In this document: positions 32,726 through 41,909 of the stretch, in pieces
How the letters are laid out: every line of letters begins with the position of its first letter
Numbering within the stretch: the first letter of the stretch is position 1
Position numbers and translations under genes: made by a program
Source: an uncultured Thermofilaceae archaeon
GTDB taxonomy: Archaea > Thermoproteota > Thermoprotei > Thermofilales > Thermofilaceae
Direction: 5' to 3'
Assembly (NCBI GenBank): GCA_938036345.1
Contig: CALHPJ010000009.1
Location: 1-45,794 of the forward strand
DNA length: 45,794 nt
The notes under the pieces: generated by a model
Seen by the model: the letters and a program-made list of their open reading frames with translations, nothing else
Database searches by the model: none
Told to the model about the DNA's origin: nothing

Positions 32726-34075
32726 GTGGCCGACGTCAAAATAGCTGTCATAGGGGCGGGCAGCGCAGTCTTTTCACTAAACTTGATCAAGGACCTCGCC
32801 TTGACGCCCAACCTCCACGGCGCCGCACTGGCCCTGATGGACATCAATGTGGAGCGCCTCAACGCGGTATACTCGCTGCTGAGGCTGTTCGCGGAGGAGG
32901 TTAACGCGAAGCTGGTGATCGAGAAGACAACCGATCGAAGGGAGGCGCTGAGGGACGCCGACTTCGTCGTTAACACGGCTTTAGCCGCCAGCCACGACCG
33001 GCTTAGGGAGGGGTGGAGCATCGCTTCAAGCCTAGGCTACAGGTTCGGCGGCAGCCTACACGTGATGCATGACGAAGCTTTCTGGGTCAACTTCTACCAG
33101 TTCAAACTCTTCGAGTCCATAGTGGAGGACGTCCTCGAAATATGCCCCGACGCGTGGTACATCCAGCTCTCAAACCCCGTCCTCGCCGGCATAACATACC
33201 TGGGGAGGAAGTACCCCGAGGCGAAAATCGTTGGTATGTGCCACGGCTACCGGGCCATCTACCACCTCGCCGGCATCCTCGGGCTAAGGGGGGACGAAAT
33301 TAGCTTCTCCGCACCGGGCCTCAACCACTTTATCTGGCTCGTAGAGTTCCGCTACAGGGGCGATAACGCCTTCCCGATTCTGGACGCGTGGATTGAGAGA
33401 AGCGCTAACGAGTACTGGGAGAGGTGCCCGCCGAGCGATCCAGCCGGACCGAAGCCCGTCGACCTGTACAAGAGGTTCGGCGCCTTCCCGCTAGGGGACA
33501 CGTGCACACCGGGAGGGGGTTCCTGGCCCTGGTGGTACCACGTGAACGACAGCGTGGAGGGAAGGTGGAAGGAGGATCCCAGGGGCTGGTGGGAAGGGTA
33601 CTTCTCCTGGCTGAAGTCTAGAGTTGATGAGTTGCTCGAATTCGCCAAAAATCCCTCATCCCCGGTTTCCGAGAAATTCGGGCGCGATAAGCCGGGTGAA
33701 GACGTGGTTCAGCTAATAGGATCCATCGCGTGCGACGTGCCGCGGGTTTTCCAGGTAAACGTAGTGAACAGGGGTGGGCTCGTGCCCGGCATACCCGAAA
33801 ACTTCGAAGTGGAGGTTCCGGCGCTTGTGGACGGCAGGGGGATCCACGGAATCAAAGCTAGCCCTCTGCCGAAGAGGGTGCTGGCTTACGCGCTAAGAGA
33901 TCGCGTAGCTCCAGTGGAAGTGGAGCTGGAAGCTTACGAAAGCGGGGACCGCGGCAAGCTGGTAGAGCTCGTCATGATGGACCCCTGGACGCGCTCCCAA
34001 GAGCAGGCAGAGGAGTTAGTGAAGAAGGTGCTGGATCTACCTTACCACGCTGAAATGAGGAGGCACTACAAGTAG
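32726..34075 (+). CDS. Glycoside hydrolase family 4 (NAD- and metal-dependent)
   Basis: GH4 enzymes cleave glycosides by an NAD-assisted oxidation-elimination route with a divalent metal. The 449-residue protein begins with a Rossmann fold (VIGAGSAVFS, 8-17), a metal and substrate region QLSNPV (Asn150), MCHGYR with Cys172 and His173 as metal ligands, and GLNHFIW with His201. The CHG signature is nearer to that of alpha-glucuronidase/galacturonidase members than to CHS (alpha-glucosidases) or CN-P/CDMP (phospho-glycosidases), so a uronide or galactoside substrate is possible. The start at GTG 32726 is set by its TATA box; a TTG three codons earlier is less likely. Divergent from an MFS transporter. 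Confidence 0.88.
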   Translation: MADVKIAVIGAGSAVFSLNLIKDLALTPNLHGAALALMDINVERLNAVYSLLRLFAEEVNAKLVIEKTTDRREALRDADFVVNTALAASHDRLREGWSIASSLGYRFGGSLHVMHDEAFWVNFYQFKLFESIVEDVLEICPDAWYIQLSNPVLAGITYLGRKYPEAKIVGMCHGYRAIYHLAGILGLRGDEISFSAPGLNHFIWLVEFRYRGDNAFPILDAWIERSANEYWERCPPSDPAGPKPVDLYKRFGAFPLGDTCTPGGGSWPWWYHVNDSVEGRWKEDPRGWWEGYFSWLKSRVDELLEFAKNPSSPVSEKFGRDKPGEDVVQLIGSIACDVPRVFQVNVVNRGGLVPGIPENFEVEVPALVDGRGIHGIKASPLPKRVLAYALRDRVAPVEVELEAYESGDRGKLVELVMMDPWTRSQEQAEELVKKVLDLPYHAEMRRHYK

Positions 34076-34104
34076 GCCATCCGCGGGGTGGGTTACGCAT
34101 ACCT

Positions 34105-34110
34105 TTTATA
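34105..34110 (+). promoter_or_regulatory. TATA box of the CBS-HPF-like gene
   Basis: TTTATA within CCTTTTATAC is centred ~28 bp before the ATG at 34136 and excludes the longer frame starting at 34088. Confidence 0.6.
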
Positions 34111-34135
34111 CTTCTCCCACGGTGTACACACATTT

Positions 34136-35260
34136 ATGGACTCGGTTAAGGCTCACCGACTCGACCTCGTTGTACCCGTTAAGCCCCTTAAGTTGGACGA
34201 TGCGGTATCGCTGGCCGCCGATAGGATGTGGGAGATGGAGGTACCCGCCTTACCCGTTGTCAGCGATGAAGAGAAGTACGCAGGCATAGTCTCCATCTTT
34301 TCCCTGCTTAGAAGGCGCGCTCCGAGCTCGATGAAGATTCGAAGCGTCGTTGAGAAGGCGCCGGTAGTCGAAGAGGCGTCGGATTTCGTAGGTGTAGCCC
34401 GAATGTTCGTCAGAACCGGTTCTCCGGGGCTAGCGGTTGTCAGAGAGGGGGTAGTGGAGGGGGTGGTGTCGGCTAGGAGGCTAATCCTAGCGATGGGAGT
34501 GAACGCGAACGCCCCCGCGAGCTTGATCATGTACCCGCTTCAACCGCTGCACCCTGACGATCCCGTAGAGAGGGCCCGGAAGCTGGCAGCGGACGTGGGG
34601 TTAAGGCTCATCCCAGTTGCCGACGAAAAGGGCTTGAGGGGGGTGGTCCGGGTATACGACTTGGTGCGGTACCTGTACGTTACCCCTCTTAAAAGGGATA
34701 AGACGGGGGAGGTTAAAGGGGATGTTGAGTACTTCCTCGAGCAGCCTGTTAGGAAGCTGGTTACCGAGCACAGCCGGTTAATCCACCCCGAGAGCGTGCC
34801 GACGGTGTACGACTTAGCCGAGGGGGCAGTCGTAGCTGACAGCTCCGGCAAAGTTCTTGGAGTAATCTCGCCGTACCTACTCCTCCGCCGGCTCCTACCT
34901 GCGGTCGAGGAAGCCGCTATTCCGCTCCGCCTGGAGGGTCTAGGTGAGCTGGACTTCGTGTCGCAGCGCCTGATTTATGTGAAATGCCTTGAAACCGCCA
35001 AGCTGGTGTCCGAAAGGGGGCGCTTACTGGAGATGAGCGTCGTGCTGAAGACTAGAAAGAAGGGCGAGCGCGCCCGCTACGAGGCGAGCGCGGCGATAAA
35101 GCTGGACGTGGGAGTCCACTCCGCGTCGGCTGAGGCCTGGAACCCCGTTGAGGCGGCTATCGAAGCCGTCGACGCGGCCTACAAGAGGTTTGCGAAAACA
35201 AAGGAGAAAAGCAGAGAGCGCAAGCTGAGCTTAGCCAGGTTTAAGAAAATCGGGTTCTAA
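34136..35260 (+). CDS. CBS-domain protein with C-terminal HPF/S30AE-like domain
   Basis: A 374-residue protein. Residues ~5-255 hold four CBS motifs in two Bateman modules (for example PALPVVSDEEKYAGIVS and LRLIPVADEKGLRGVVRVYDL), which in other proteins bind AMP, ATP or similar nucleotides. Residues ~262-360 match the pattern of ribosome hibernation factors: IPLRLEGLGEL as first strand, a helix, MSVVLKTRKKG as second strand, then VGVHSASAEAWNPVEAAIEAVD, close to the ASAEGQDMYAAID segment of E. coli HPF, and a Lys/Arg-rich tail. The inferred role is a ribosome-binding factor gated by cellular energy charge. The CBS call is firm; the HPF call rests on my alignment by eye. Confidence 0.75.
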   Translation: MDSVKAHRLDLVVPVKPLKLDDAVSLAADRMWEMEVPALPVVSDEEKYAGIVSIFSLLRRRAPSSMKIRSVVEKAPVVEEASDFVGVARMFVRTGSPGLAVVREGVVEGVVSARRLILAMGVNANAPASLIMYPLQPLHPDDPVERARKLAADVGLRLIPVADEKGLRGVVRVYDLVRYLYVTPLKRDKTGEVKGDVEYFLEQPVRKLVTEHSRLIHPESVPTVYDLAEGAVVADSSGKVLGVISPYLLLRRLLPAVEEAAIPLRLEGLGELDFVSQRLIYVKCLETAKLVSERGRLLEMSVVLKTRKKGERARYEASAAIKLDVGVHSASAEAWNPVEAAIEAVDAAYKRFAKTKEKSRERKLSLARFKKIGF

Positions 35261-35279
35261 CGGGTCTAATTCCACATTT

Positions 35280-36155
35280 TTACTTGTTTTCTGGCTTTAT
35301 GTGTTCGGCGAGCCCGGGGTGCGTGAAGTGTATTGGGAGGAAGCGGGGGTCGTACCCCGGCCTCGGCTTTAAGCCCCTCGCACCCTGGGGGCACCGGTAA
35401 GCGCAGAGCCCGCAGCCCATGCACTTTGCCGGGTCCACGGAGGATTTCCCGTCGCCGGCTGCAACCACGGCTTTGAACGGGCACACCTTTAGGCAAACCC
35501 CACATTCCTCGAGGCCAGCGCACTTCTCCGCCCTTACCTCAGCTACGAGCGGGCCGGGGTACACCCCCTCCCTTACTGTGAGCTGGCTCCGAGTCGGGAT
35601 GCAGTAGCGTACATCGCAGTTGCACACGACGAAGGCCCAGGATCTGGCTTCGAAGCACGCGTACACCTCGTGGACCAAGTTGTGCTCTCTGAACTTCCGC
35701 AGAAGGTCTTTCGCCTCCTCCTTAGATATGTACTTGTACTCGTTCGGGTGCGCTAGCTTGTATGCCTTAGCACCGTACATTATTACCATATCCGTGTAAA
35801 ACGGCTCTTCCCTCGTCCCAGCTCCAATTTTACATAGGCAGGGGCCTATCGCTATGTGCGAATCCTCAGGAAGGTTGTCGATCAGCCTAAGCGCCGCATC
35901 GTGGTCTATGACTACCCCGTGGGGCAGGAACCACAGGGCTTTAGCGATGAGCTTCAGGACAAACCTGCCGGGCCTGGTCCCGCTCAGTAGCCTAGACCGC
36001 AGTAGTTTATCGGTGAACCACACCACGCCGGGCTCGATCTTAGCGTAAAATGCGTGGAGCAGAAGCTGCAGCCTCGACTCCTCCCCAAACCCTTCGTCCT
36101 TAAATATGTGGAGCGGCGCTATTAGCGCTGCAACTAAGATGAGCGCGGGGACCAT
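35280..36155 (-). CDS. Polyferredoxin-like protein with two [4Fe-4S] motifs
   Basis: A 291-residue iron-sulfur protein with a hydrophobic N terminus (residues 1-14). The C-terminal part carries CAGLEECGVCLKVCP (Cys212, 218, 221, 225; five residues rather than two between the first pair) and CMGCGLCAYRCP (Cys245, 248, 251, 255). Upstream are extra cysteines, GPCLCK (106, 108) and VCNCDVRYC (178, 180, 185), that may hold another metal centre. It is probably a redox or electron-carrier protein, role unknown. The ATG at 36155 is preceded by T-rich sequence at 25 bp; a GTG at 36206, nine bases after the GlmU-like stop, is equally possible and would give 308 residues. Confidence 0.72.
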   Translation of the reverse strand: MVPALILVAALIAPLHIFKDEGFGEESRLQLLLHAFYAKIEPGVVWFTDKLLRSRLLSGTRPGRFVLKLIAKALWFLPHGVVIDHDAALRLIDNLPEDSHIAIGPCLCKIGAGTREEPFYTDMVIMYGAKAYKLAHPNEYKYISKEEAKDLLRKFREHNLVHEVYACFEARSWAFVVCNCDVRYCIPTRSQLTVREGVYPGPLVAEVRAEKCAGLEECGVCLKVCPFKAVVAAGDGKSSVDPAKCMGCGLCAYRCPQGARGLKPRPGYDPRFLPIHFTHPGLAEHIKPENK

Positions 36156-36215
36156 GGTGGGAGTTCCCAGCCCACACAAAAAACCTTTTCGTGTCAATGC
36201 GAGCACGCCAGCCGC

Positions 36216-37523
36216 CTATGGGGCTAAGGAACTGCGGAGGGGGAACGCAAAGTTGAACGCCCCCTGTTTCACGCCAGCTCTTCGCCTCTCCTCGGCTGTG
36301 ATTCGGAAAACCTCTCGAATCAGGCGCTCCGTGGCTTTACTCATCTGTATCCCACGCCTGGCCATCATCCTCCTCTGGGTTTCTACGGCCGACTCGAGCT
36401 CCAGCTCGAGCGGCTCGCACCCGAACTGCTTCGCGTAAATGGTGAAAGAGGGTACATTCTCTGCCACTAGGCCGTGCAGGTGCGAAGCCACCCCTACACG
36501 CTTGCCCGTGTAGATGAGAGTACCGATGCTGGTCTTAACCATATCCCCGATGAAAGCCCCTACTTTCACCCTGCGCGTTTCCTCCCTTCCGCGGGCCGTG
36601 TTTACCCTGACCGTGCCGTAGGTATTTTTGAGGTCGCTGTTGGTGGTCAGCGCCCCGAGGTTCACCCACTCCCCAATGTACGCGTGGCCGATGAAGCCGT
36701 CGTGGTACTTGTTGCTGTACCCGTGGAAAACCGATGACTCGACCTCCCCGCCAACCCTGCAAAGGGGGCCGATGACCACTCCTCCGCGCAGCCTAGCTCC
36801 GGGCATAACCACCGCGTCCCTGCCGACGTATGAGGGACCTTCGACATAGGAGAGGGGGTTCACTACAGCTCCCTTATCGATTAGCACGGGTCCCTTCCTG
36901 CAGTCTATCACCGCATAAGGTCCTATTTCGGCGCCTTCTTTGATGGAAACTTTATCGCCTAAGATTGCGGCTTTACCGCTAACATCGCCCTCTAGCCTTC
37001 CGCAGTAGGCCAAGAGGTCGGGACCGAGCAGTTTCTCGTTCCACTCGATTAAATCCCAAAGGTTTTCTATTCCTTCACCGGCTTCCAGGCTAAGGGTATA
37101 AATTTTTAAATCCAAATTTTTAATAATTTTCTCTAAATTTTCCGGGTATGAACTTAATAGCTCCGTGGCTAAGTGCTCAGGGACTAAAGCACCGACTACG
37201 CTGCCGCCGTGAAGGAAAACGAACGGGTTGCCCTCTTTGGCCCTCGCCTTCAGTAAACCTACTGCTAGCTGGTTAACTATGTACCTGGGATTGACTAGCA
37301 GCAAATCATCGTCGGTTTCCCGTGGGTTGGCAGGCAGGCCTCGCTCTTCAGCGTAGAAATCTGCTAAGTAGCTTCTGACGAAGACGTAGTCCACATGGCC
37401 AAATTCGAGCATTGCTCTCTCCAAAAGCGTGCGACAACCTACTACTAGGTCGAAAATTGCCTTTGTATACGTAAGGGGGGCCAGGTTTAAAGCTGTTGAG
37501 TCTTCAAATACAGCTACTCGCAC
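36216..37523 (-). CDS. GlmU-like sugar-1-phosphate nucleotidylyltransferase family protein
   Basis: A 435-residue protein with an N-terminal domain that begins like the GlmU-family sugar nucleotidylyltransferases of archaea and Bacteroidetes (LAPLTYTKAIFDLVVGCRTL) and a C-terminal left-handed beta-helix (hexapeptide repeats from ~180 to ~360, e.g. AAILGDKVSIKEGAEIGPYAVI). The segment WVNLGALTTNSDLKNTYG (287-304) is characteristic. The N domain lacks the usual G-x-G-T-R-M nucleotide loop of GlmU, so catalysis at that end is uncertain. The likely pathway is UDP- or other nucleotide-sugar synthesis. TAATTA near 37551 is ~28 bp before the GTG start, consistent with a leaderless message. Confidence 0.78.
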   Translation of the reverse strand: MRVAVFEDSTALNLAPLTYTKAIFDLVVGCRTLLERAMLEFGHVDYVFVRSYLADFYAEERGLPANPRETDDDLLLVNPRYIVNQLAVGLLKARAKEGNPFVFLHGGSVVGALVPEHLATELLSSYPENLEKIIKNLDLKIYTLSLEAGEGIENLWDLIEWNEKLLGPDLLAYCGRLEGDVSGKAAILGDKVSIKEGAEIGPYAVIDCRKGPVLIDKGAVVNPLSYVEGPSYVGRDAVVMPGARLRGGVVIGPLCRVGGEVESSVFHGYSNKYHDGFIGHAYIGEWVNLGALTTNSDLKNTYGTVRVNTARGREETRRVKVGAFIGDMVKTSIGTLIYTGKRVGVASHLHGLVAENVPSFTIYAKQFGCEPLELELESAVETQRRMMARRGIQMSKATERLIREVFRITAEERRRAGVKQGAFNFAFPLRSSLAP

Positions 37524-37624
37524 AAAGGCCAGGTTAAGTGCTGCATAATTAGCTTTTCTTCTTTTTTGGTTGGAAAAATATTAAGTTTAGGTAACAACTT
37601 TAGCATGATTGAGGGAAAGTTTAT

Positions 37625-37633
37625 TTTTTAATA
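37625..37633 (+). promoter_or_regulatory. TATA region of the ArsR-like gene
   Basis: TTTTTAATA lies about 22 bp before the ATG at 37651, close to the usual leaderless spacing, and rules out a start in the frame at 37609. The 127 bp divergent spacer (37524-37650) is A/T-rich and holds the promoters of both flanking genes. Confidence 0.5.
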
Positions 37634-37650
37634 ATTTAAAGGGTTTTGTA

Positions 37651-38571
37651 ATGGAGGATAGCGTATATGCCTTGATAGATGCTGATAGCGGCAGGCTTAG
37701 GGGCTATGTAAAGGAGGTGAGGGACTCAGAGCCGATTAGAGCCGTCGCGCACCCCCTCCGTTTGGAGCTGCTGCGGGCGCTCGCGAAGGGGCCGCAGTAC
37801 CCGTTAGAGCTCGCGAAGATGCTGGAGGTTAATGAACAGCTGGTGTACTACCACATGTCGCGCCTAAAGAGAGCTGGCCTCGTAAGGGAGGTTGGAATTG
37901 ACCGCAGACGGGGTGCGCTAGCGGTTAAGTACGAGCTCGCAGCCGAGGGCTTCGCAGTAGTTTTCCGCGAGCGGGAGGCGGACGAGCGCTTTACTGTGCT
38001 CCCGCAGCTCGTCGCGGAACTTTTCAAGGAGGGTAAACCGGTCTACATGGTTTTGAGCAGCCCCGAACCCCACGGGCCGTTCCGAAGCCGGGGGAGGGAT
38101 CACCACCTAGCTGCGCAGATAGCCTACCTTATTGGTGCGGCGTACGGCTCCAGAGCCCGCCTTAACATAGTGCTCGATACTGACCGCCACGCGGATTTGA
38201 GCGACGCTAACCTCCTGCTCATAGGGGGGCCCGCCGTGAACATGGTGACTGCGAGTGTGAACGATAGTCTTCCAATACGCTTCGACCTGTCCCGGGGGAA
38301 CTTGATCGTATCCACGCTCTCGAGGAAGGAGTATGGCGACGAGAACTGCGCGGTAATAGAGCTCACGGAAAACCCGCTCGGCACCGGACGCCTGCTGCTG
38401 ATAGCCGGACTGCACCTCTCAGGGACCAAAGCAGCTGTATCCGCGCTGTTTAAGCGGGGGGTGGAACTCTCTAAGCCGAACTCATTCGACCGCGGGACGA
38501 TAGCGCACGTGGTTGAAGGGATCGATGCGGATGGAGACGGCGAACCTGACGACGCCGTGATACTTGAGTAA
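37651..38571 (+). CDS. ArsR-like HTH regulator with an S-layer-like C-terminal domain
   Basis: A 306-residue predicted regulator. A winged helix-turn-helix spans ~30-100 (HPLRLELLRALAKG, ELAKMLEVNEQLVYYHMSRLKRAGLV). The C-terminal ~180 residues have a pattern (NLLLIGGPAVNMVTASVN..LPIRFD..GNLIVSTLSRKEYG..NCAVIELTENPLG..LLIAGLHLSGTKAAV) resembling the domain of archaeal S-layer proteins. The pairing of a DNA-binding with an S-layer-like domain is known in archaea but unexplained. No membrane segment is seen. It heads a plus-strand run with RNase HI (17 bp gap), the UPF0173 protein and the transglutaminase-like gene; whether all are co-transcribed is not certain. Confidence 0.72.
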   Translation: MEDSVYALIDADSGRLRGYVKEVRDSEPIRAVAHPLRLELLRALAKGPQYPLELAKMLEVNEQLVYYHMSRLKRAGLVREVGIDRRRGALAVKYELAAEGFAVVFREREADERFTVLPQLVAELFKEGKPVYMVLSSPEPHGPFRSRGRDHHLAAQIAYLIGAAYGSRARLNIVLDTDRHADLSDANLLLIGGPAVNMVTASVNDSLPIRFDLSRGNLIVSTLSRKEYGDENCAVIELTENPLGTGRLLLIAGLHLSGTKAAVSALFKRGVELSKPNSFDRGTIAHVVEGIDADGDGEPDDAVILE

Positions 38572-38588
38572 GACGGCGGGCGAGGGAA

Positions 38589-39128
38589 GTGAGCTTAAAC
38601 CCGAAAGATACCCCCGTGAAGGTCACCGTATACTTCGACGGCCTCTGCGAGCCAGTGAACCCAGGCGGCATTGCAACCTACGGCTTCGTGATCTACGTGG
38701 ACGGCAGAGTGGTGCACTCCGAGGGGGGCTTCGTCGGGGCGGGCTACCTTGGCGACGACGTTACGAACAACATTGCCGAATACACAGCCCTTATCAAGGC
38801 CCTCGAGTGGCTGCTCGATAATGGTTACTCCGGCGGGGAGCTGGTCGTGAGAGGCGACAGCCAGCTGACGATTCGCCAACTCAGGGGGGAGTACGCCGTC
38901 CGTAGCCCGCGCCTAACCCCCCTTTACCGCCGCGCAGTGAGCCTACTCGACCGCTTCAGCAACGTAAAGTTGGAGTGGGTTTCCCGCTCGATGAACAGGG
39001 AGGCCGACTCCCTGAGCAGGCAGGCTTACCTCGCCTTCGTTAAACAGCACCCCGAAGCTCTAGAGGAGTACGCGGCGGCTCCGGCTAAGCGAGGGACAAA
39101 GAAGCGCTTATATCGCGGTGGAGAGTAG
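38589..39128 (+). CDS. rnhA: Ribonuclease HI
   Basis: Cuts the RNA strand of RNA-DNA hybrids, for example at replication primers and R-loops. The 179-residue protein has the four catalytic acids of type I enzymes: Asp17 (YFDGLCEP), Glu64 (NIAEYTA), Asp90 (VRGDSQL) and Asp140 (NREADSLS). It lacks the basic protrusion of E. coli RNase HI, as in the Sulfolobus enzyme, and carries a basic C-terminal tail (KRGTKKRLYR). The GTG start lies 17 bp after the regulator stop. Its 3' end overlaps the UPF0173 start by 11 bp, so these are translated from one message. Confidence 0.92.
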   Translation: MSLNPKDTPVKVTVYFDGLCEPVNPGGIATYGFVIYVDGRVVHSEGGFVGAGYLGDDVTNNIAEYTALIKALEWLLDNGYSGGELVVRGDSQLTIRQLRGEYAVRSPRLTPLYRRAVSLLDRFSNVKLEWVSRSMNREADSLSRQAYLAFVKQHPEALEEYAAAPAKRGTKKRLYRGGE

Positions 39129-39825
39129 AAGGAGAGTGGCGGTAATCAGGTACCTCGGGCATGCCGCGTTTGATGTAAAGCTGGTCGGCTTCGACGGAAA
39201 GGAGAAGAGGATCCTCATTGACCCGTGGCTGGAGAACCCCCTTAGCCCAGTTAAGGTAGCCGACTACCGCGGCGTCAGGGTCGACTACATAATCGTCACA
39301 CACGATCACAGCGACCACCTGGGCAACGCTGTCGAGCTCGCCAGCCTCACGAGGGGGGCGGTGGTCGGCGTGTACGAGGTGGCTGAGAAGGTGAGAGCGC
39401 AGGGGGTTGAGGCGATAGGTGGCAACGTTGGAGGCGTTTTATCGGTGGACGACCTCTTCATCGTACTAACCCCGGCTCTGCATAGCAGCTCAAGCGGAGT
39501 GCCTACGGGCGTGGTAGTCGGCGGTTCTGATGCAAGGGTGTACCACGCTGGCGATACGGGGCTGTTCGGTGACATGGCCCTAATCGGCGAGCTTTACTCG
39601 CCGGACATCGCGCTGCTACCCATCGGTGGCCACTTCACCATGGGGGTCAAGGAGGCGGTGAAGGCTGTTCAGCTGCTGAGGCCGAGGGTCGCAGTCCCCA
39701 TGCACTATAATACTTTCCCCCTGATAAGGGCCGATCCCGGGGAATTCAAGAAGCTTGTTGAAGCGCTTACCCCAGCAAAGGTGGCGCTGCTCAAACCTGG
39801 AGACTCATTAACCTACCCGGCTTAG
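39118..39825 (+). CDS. UPF0173 metal-dependent hydrolase (metallo-beta-lactamase fold)
   Basis: A 235-residue hydrolase of the UPF0173/YtkL group. The metal motif is complete: THDHSDH (His62, His64, Asp66, His67), YHAGDTG further on and the group's own LPIGGHFTM and PMHYNTFP. The natural substrate is unknown. The start is the GTG at 39118 inside the RNase HI gene; a GTG at 39136 is a less likely choice because AAGGAG would sit only a base or so before it. The protein is cytoplasmic by lack of a signal peptide. Confidence 0.85.
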   Translation: MESRRRVAVIRYLGHAAFDVKLVGFDGKEKRILIDPWLENPLSPVKVADYRGVRVDYIIVTHDHSDHLGNAVELASLTRGAVVGVYEVAEKVRAQGVEAIGGNVGGVLSVDDLFIVLTPALHSSSSGVPTGVVVGGSDARVYHAGDTGLFGDMALIGELYSPDIALLPIGGHFTMGVKEAVKAVQLLRPRVAVPMHYNTFPLIRADPGEFKKLVEALTPAKVALLKPGDSLTYPA

Positions 39826-39833
39826 GTGGTTGG

Positions 39834-41909
39834 TTGAGGAGAGCGCTTTCAGTGCTGCTCCTTACGCTCGCCCTAGCGCACCTCGCCTCGGCGTCGGGAG
39901 AGCCCTACGACGTCCAAGCCTACCTTTGGGTTCGCCTAACTGTCGCGAACAACTCTACGAGCCCCTACCCCCTCAAACCCCTCTTCCTCGACTTACCCCT
40001 CAACGACACGTACCAGCGCTCAAGGCTGATCAACGTAACCGTGAAGTTAAACGGAGCTGAAGCCCGCTGCAACACCCGCCTCGCGGACGGCGAGTGCGGC
40101 ACGAGGTACCTCGAGGTCCAATGCCCTTGGCCCCTACCCGCTAGAGGGGTGCTTGAAGTCACTGCTGTTTCGGAAGTCTACGTAAAGCGGTTTAAAGCCC
40201 CGGAACTCAGCCTTGAAGCGTCGGGGCTCGTAAGCGACATATCGCCGGAGCTAAAACCATACACAAGGGCGGAGGGGCCTTGGCGCTACGACCAGACCGG
40301 CATGGCGTACCTGGCAGAGGCGGCGCGCGAGATCGCCGGTGGGGAGGCGAACATCTTAGCGATTGTCACTCGGCTAGTTGAATGGCTGTGGAAGAAGGTT
40401 GAGTACGAAACTGGGCCTCCGCGCTACCCGAATGAAACACTGCCGCCCGCTCTTATTGGCGAAGGCCGGGGAAAGGGCGACTGCGACGACCAGGCCAACC
40501 TACTGATACTGATGCTGCGCTCGCTCGGGATCCCGTCCTACCTAAAACTCGGCTTGGTCACAGACTTCGATTACAGGGACGAGAGAGTAAGCTGGACCCC
40601 TGGATCACGCTTCTACTGGAGCTTTCTGGGAATAGACTACGGACACGGGTGGGCTGAAGTCTACGTACCGCCCTGGGGTTGGCTGCCCGTAGACTTGACC
40701 TACAACCTGGGTAAGGAGAACCCCCTCAACGCGATCATCACCTCGGCTGTGTCGGACCACTGGAAGTGGTATAGCACGGTAACTGTAAGGGTGGGGAGCA
40801 TCTGTCACGCGGATTACATAGGCGAGTGGCGGGCAGCGTACGCGGAGTCTCTCTTATCCCCGCTTTTCTACTATACTCAATACGCAATAGTGCGCAAGGG
40901 AGACAGCATAGAGAGGGTGGTTGGGTTCTTCCGGCCGCTGCCCCTTCCGTGGGTCAAGCGGACAACCTTGACCGTCGAGTACCCGAGCAAAGCCAAGGTA
41001 TTCGAGACCGTAAAGGTTACCGGGCTGCTGGAGCCGCCCCCTCCCAACGCCACCCTTTTGATCGAGATCAGGAGCCCCAGCGGGCGTAAAACAATCGAGA
41101 CTGTGAAGGCGGACTCTGCGGGGAGGTGGAGCTTCGCGGTCGCTCCCTACGAGGCGGGCGCCTGGCTGTTTAACGTGACGTTCCCGGGCTTACCGGGGTA
41201 CGCATCCTGTTCGCGGGAGTTTACGATTTACGCAGAAAAGCTGCCGAGCTCGATAGCACTCGAAGTAGCGGCGGGCAACCGCTCGCTCCTGGTGCAAGCG
41301 CGGTTAAACCCCCCACTGGACACCGCTCTCTCCCTGCTTCTTACGCTGCCCAACGGCACGGTAAGGGTTTTCACCCTTCCAGCAGGCGGAGGGTATCTCT
41401 ACGCTGAACTCCCCGCAGCAGAGCCCGGCGAGTACAAGCTGGATGTTTTCTGGCAAGGCTCAGAGGCTTACGATAGCGCGCACGCCAACTCGAGGATCTA
41501 CGTCCGCGCCCCCACGAGGCTGGCCGTGAACAGCAGCTTGACGGATAGAGCGCTGGTGGTGTCCGGGATGCTGGAACCGCGGATCGCGAACGCCACTCTC
41601 ACCATTGTTGCAGAATCCCCCAGCGGTGCTCTGAATGCTCAGACTGTGACGGATGCCGAAGGCCGCTTCAGCTTGGAACTCCGGCTCAGTGGCGGAACCT
41701 GGGTAGTCTGGGTACTCTACAACGGCAGCGAGCTTTACTTGCCGTCCAGCGCCAAGCTCACCGTCGAAGTAGAAACGCAACGCGCTGCCGAACTCCAGCA
41801 AGGGCTGCTTTTCGCTCTCTGCTTGCTGTCCGCGCTGATCGCTGCGGTAGCTTTAAGGCGTATTGGCTCCAGAAGGCGCCCGCGGGAACCCCCTACCAGC
41901 GAATACTAA
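39834..41909 (+). CDS. Secreted, membrane-anchored transglutaminase-like protein
   Basis: A 691-residue exported protein: signal peptide (1-21), a beta-rich domain, a transglutaminase-like domain with the triad Cys217 ([12 protein letters not shown]), His271 ([12 protein letters not shown]) and Asp287 (LPVDLTYN), then about three Ig-like or bacterial-Ig repeats (~385-655, e.g. [14 protein letters not shown] and [14 protein letters not shown]), a membrane helix (~662-678) and a basic tail. N-x-S/T sites are frequent, in line with archaeal glycosylation. Archaeal members of this fold probably act as proteases or cross-link surface proteins. The TTG start is 8 bp after the UPF0173 stop with GGTGG just upstream. 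The 3' end overlaps acylphosphatase by 17 bp. Confidence 0.82.
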   Translation: MRRALSVLLLTLALAHLASASGEPYDVQAYLWVRLTVANNSTSPYPLKPLFLDLPLNDTYQRSRLINVTVKLNGAEARCNTRLADGECGTRYLEVQCPWPLPARGVLEVTAVSEVYVKRFKAPELSLEASGLVSDISPELKPYTRAEGPWRYDQTGMAYLAEAAREIAGGEANILAIVTRLVEWLWKKVEYETGPPRYPNETLPPALIGEGRGKGDCDDQANLLILMLRSLGIPSYLKLGLVTDFDYRDERVSWTPGSRFYWSFLGIDYGHGWAEVYVPPWGWLPVDLTYNLGKENPLNAIITSAVSDHWKWYSTVTVRVGSICHADYIGEWRAAYAESLLSPLFYYTQYAIVRKGDSIERVVGFFRPLPLPWVKRTTLTVEYPSKAKVFETVKVTGLLEPPPPNATLLIEIRSPSGRKTIETVKADSAGRWSFAVAPYEAGAWLFNVTFPGLPGYASCSREFTIYAEKLPSSIALEVAAGNRSLLVQARLNPPLDTALSLLLTLPNGTVRVFTLPAGGGYLYAELPAAEPGEYKLDVFWQGSEAYDSAHANSRIYVRAPTRLAVNSSLTDRALVVSGMLEPRIANATLTIVAESPSGALNAQTVTDAEGRFSLELRLSGGTWVVWVLYNGSELYLPSSAKLTVEVETQRAAELQQGLLFALCLLSALIAAVALRRIGSRRRPREPPTSEY

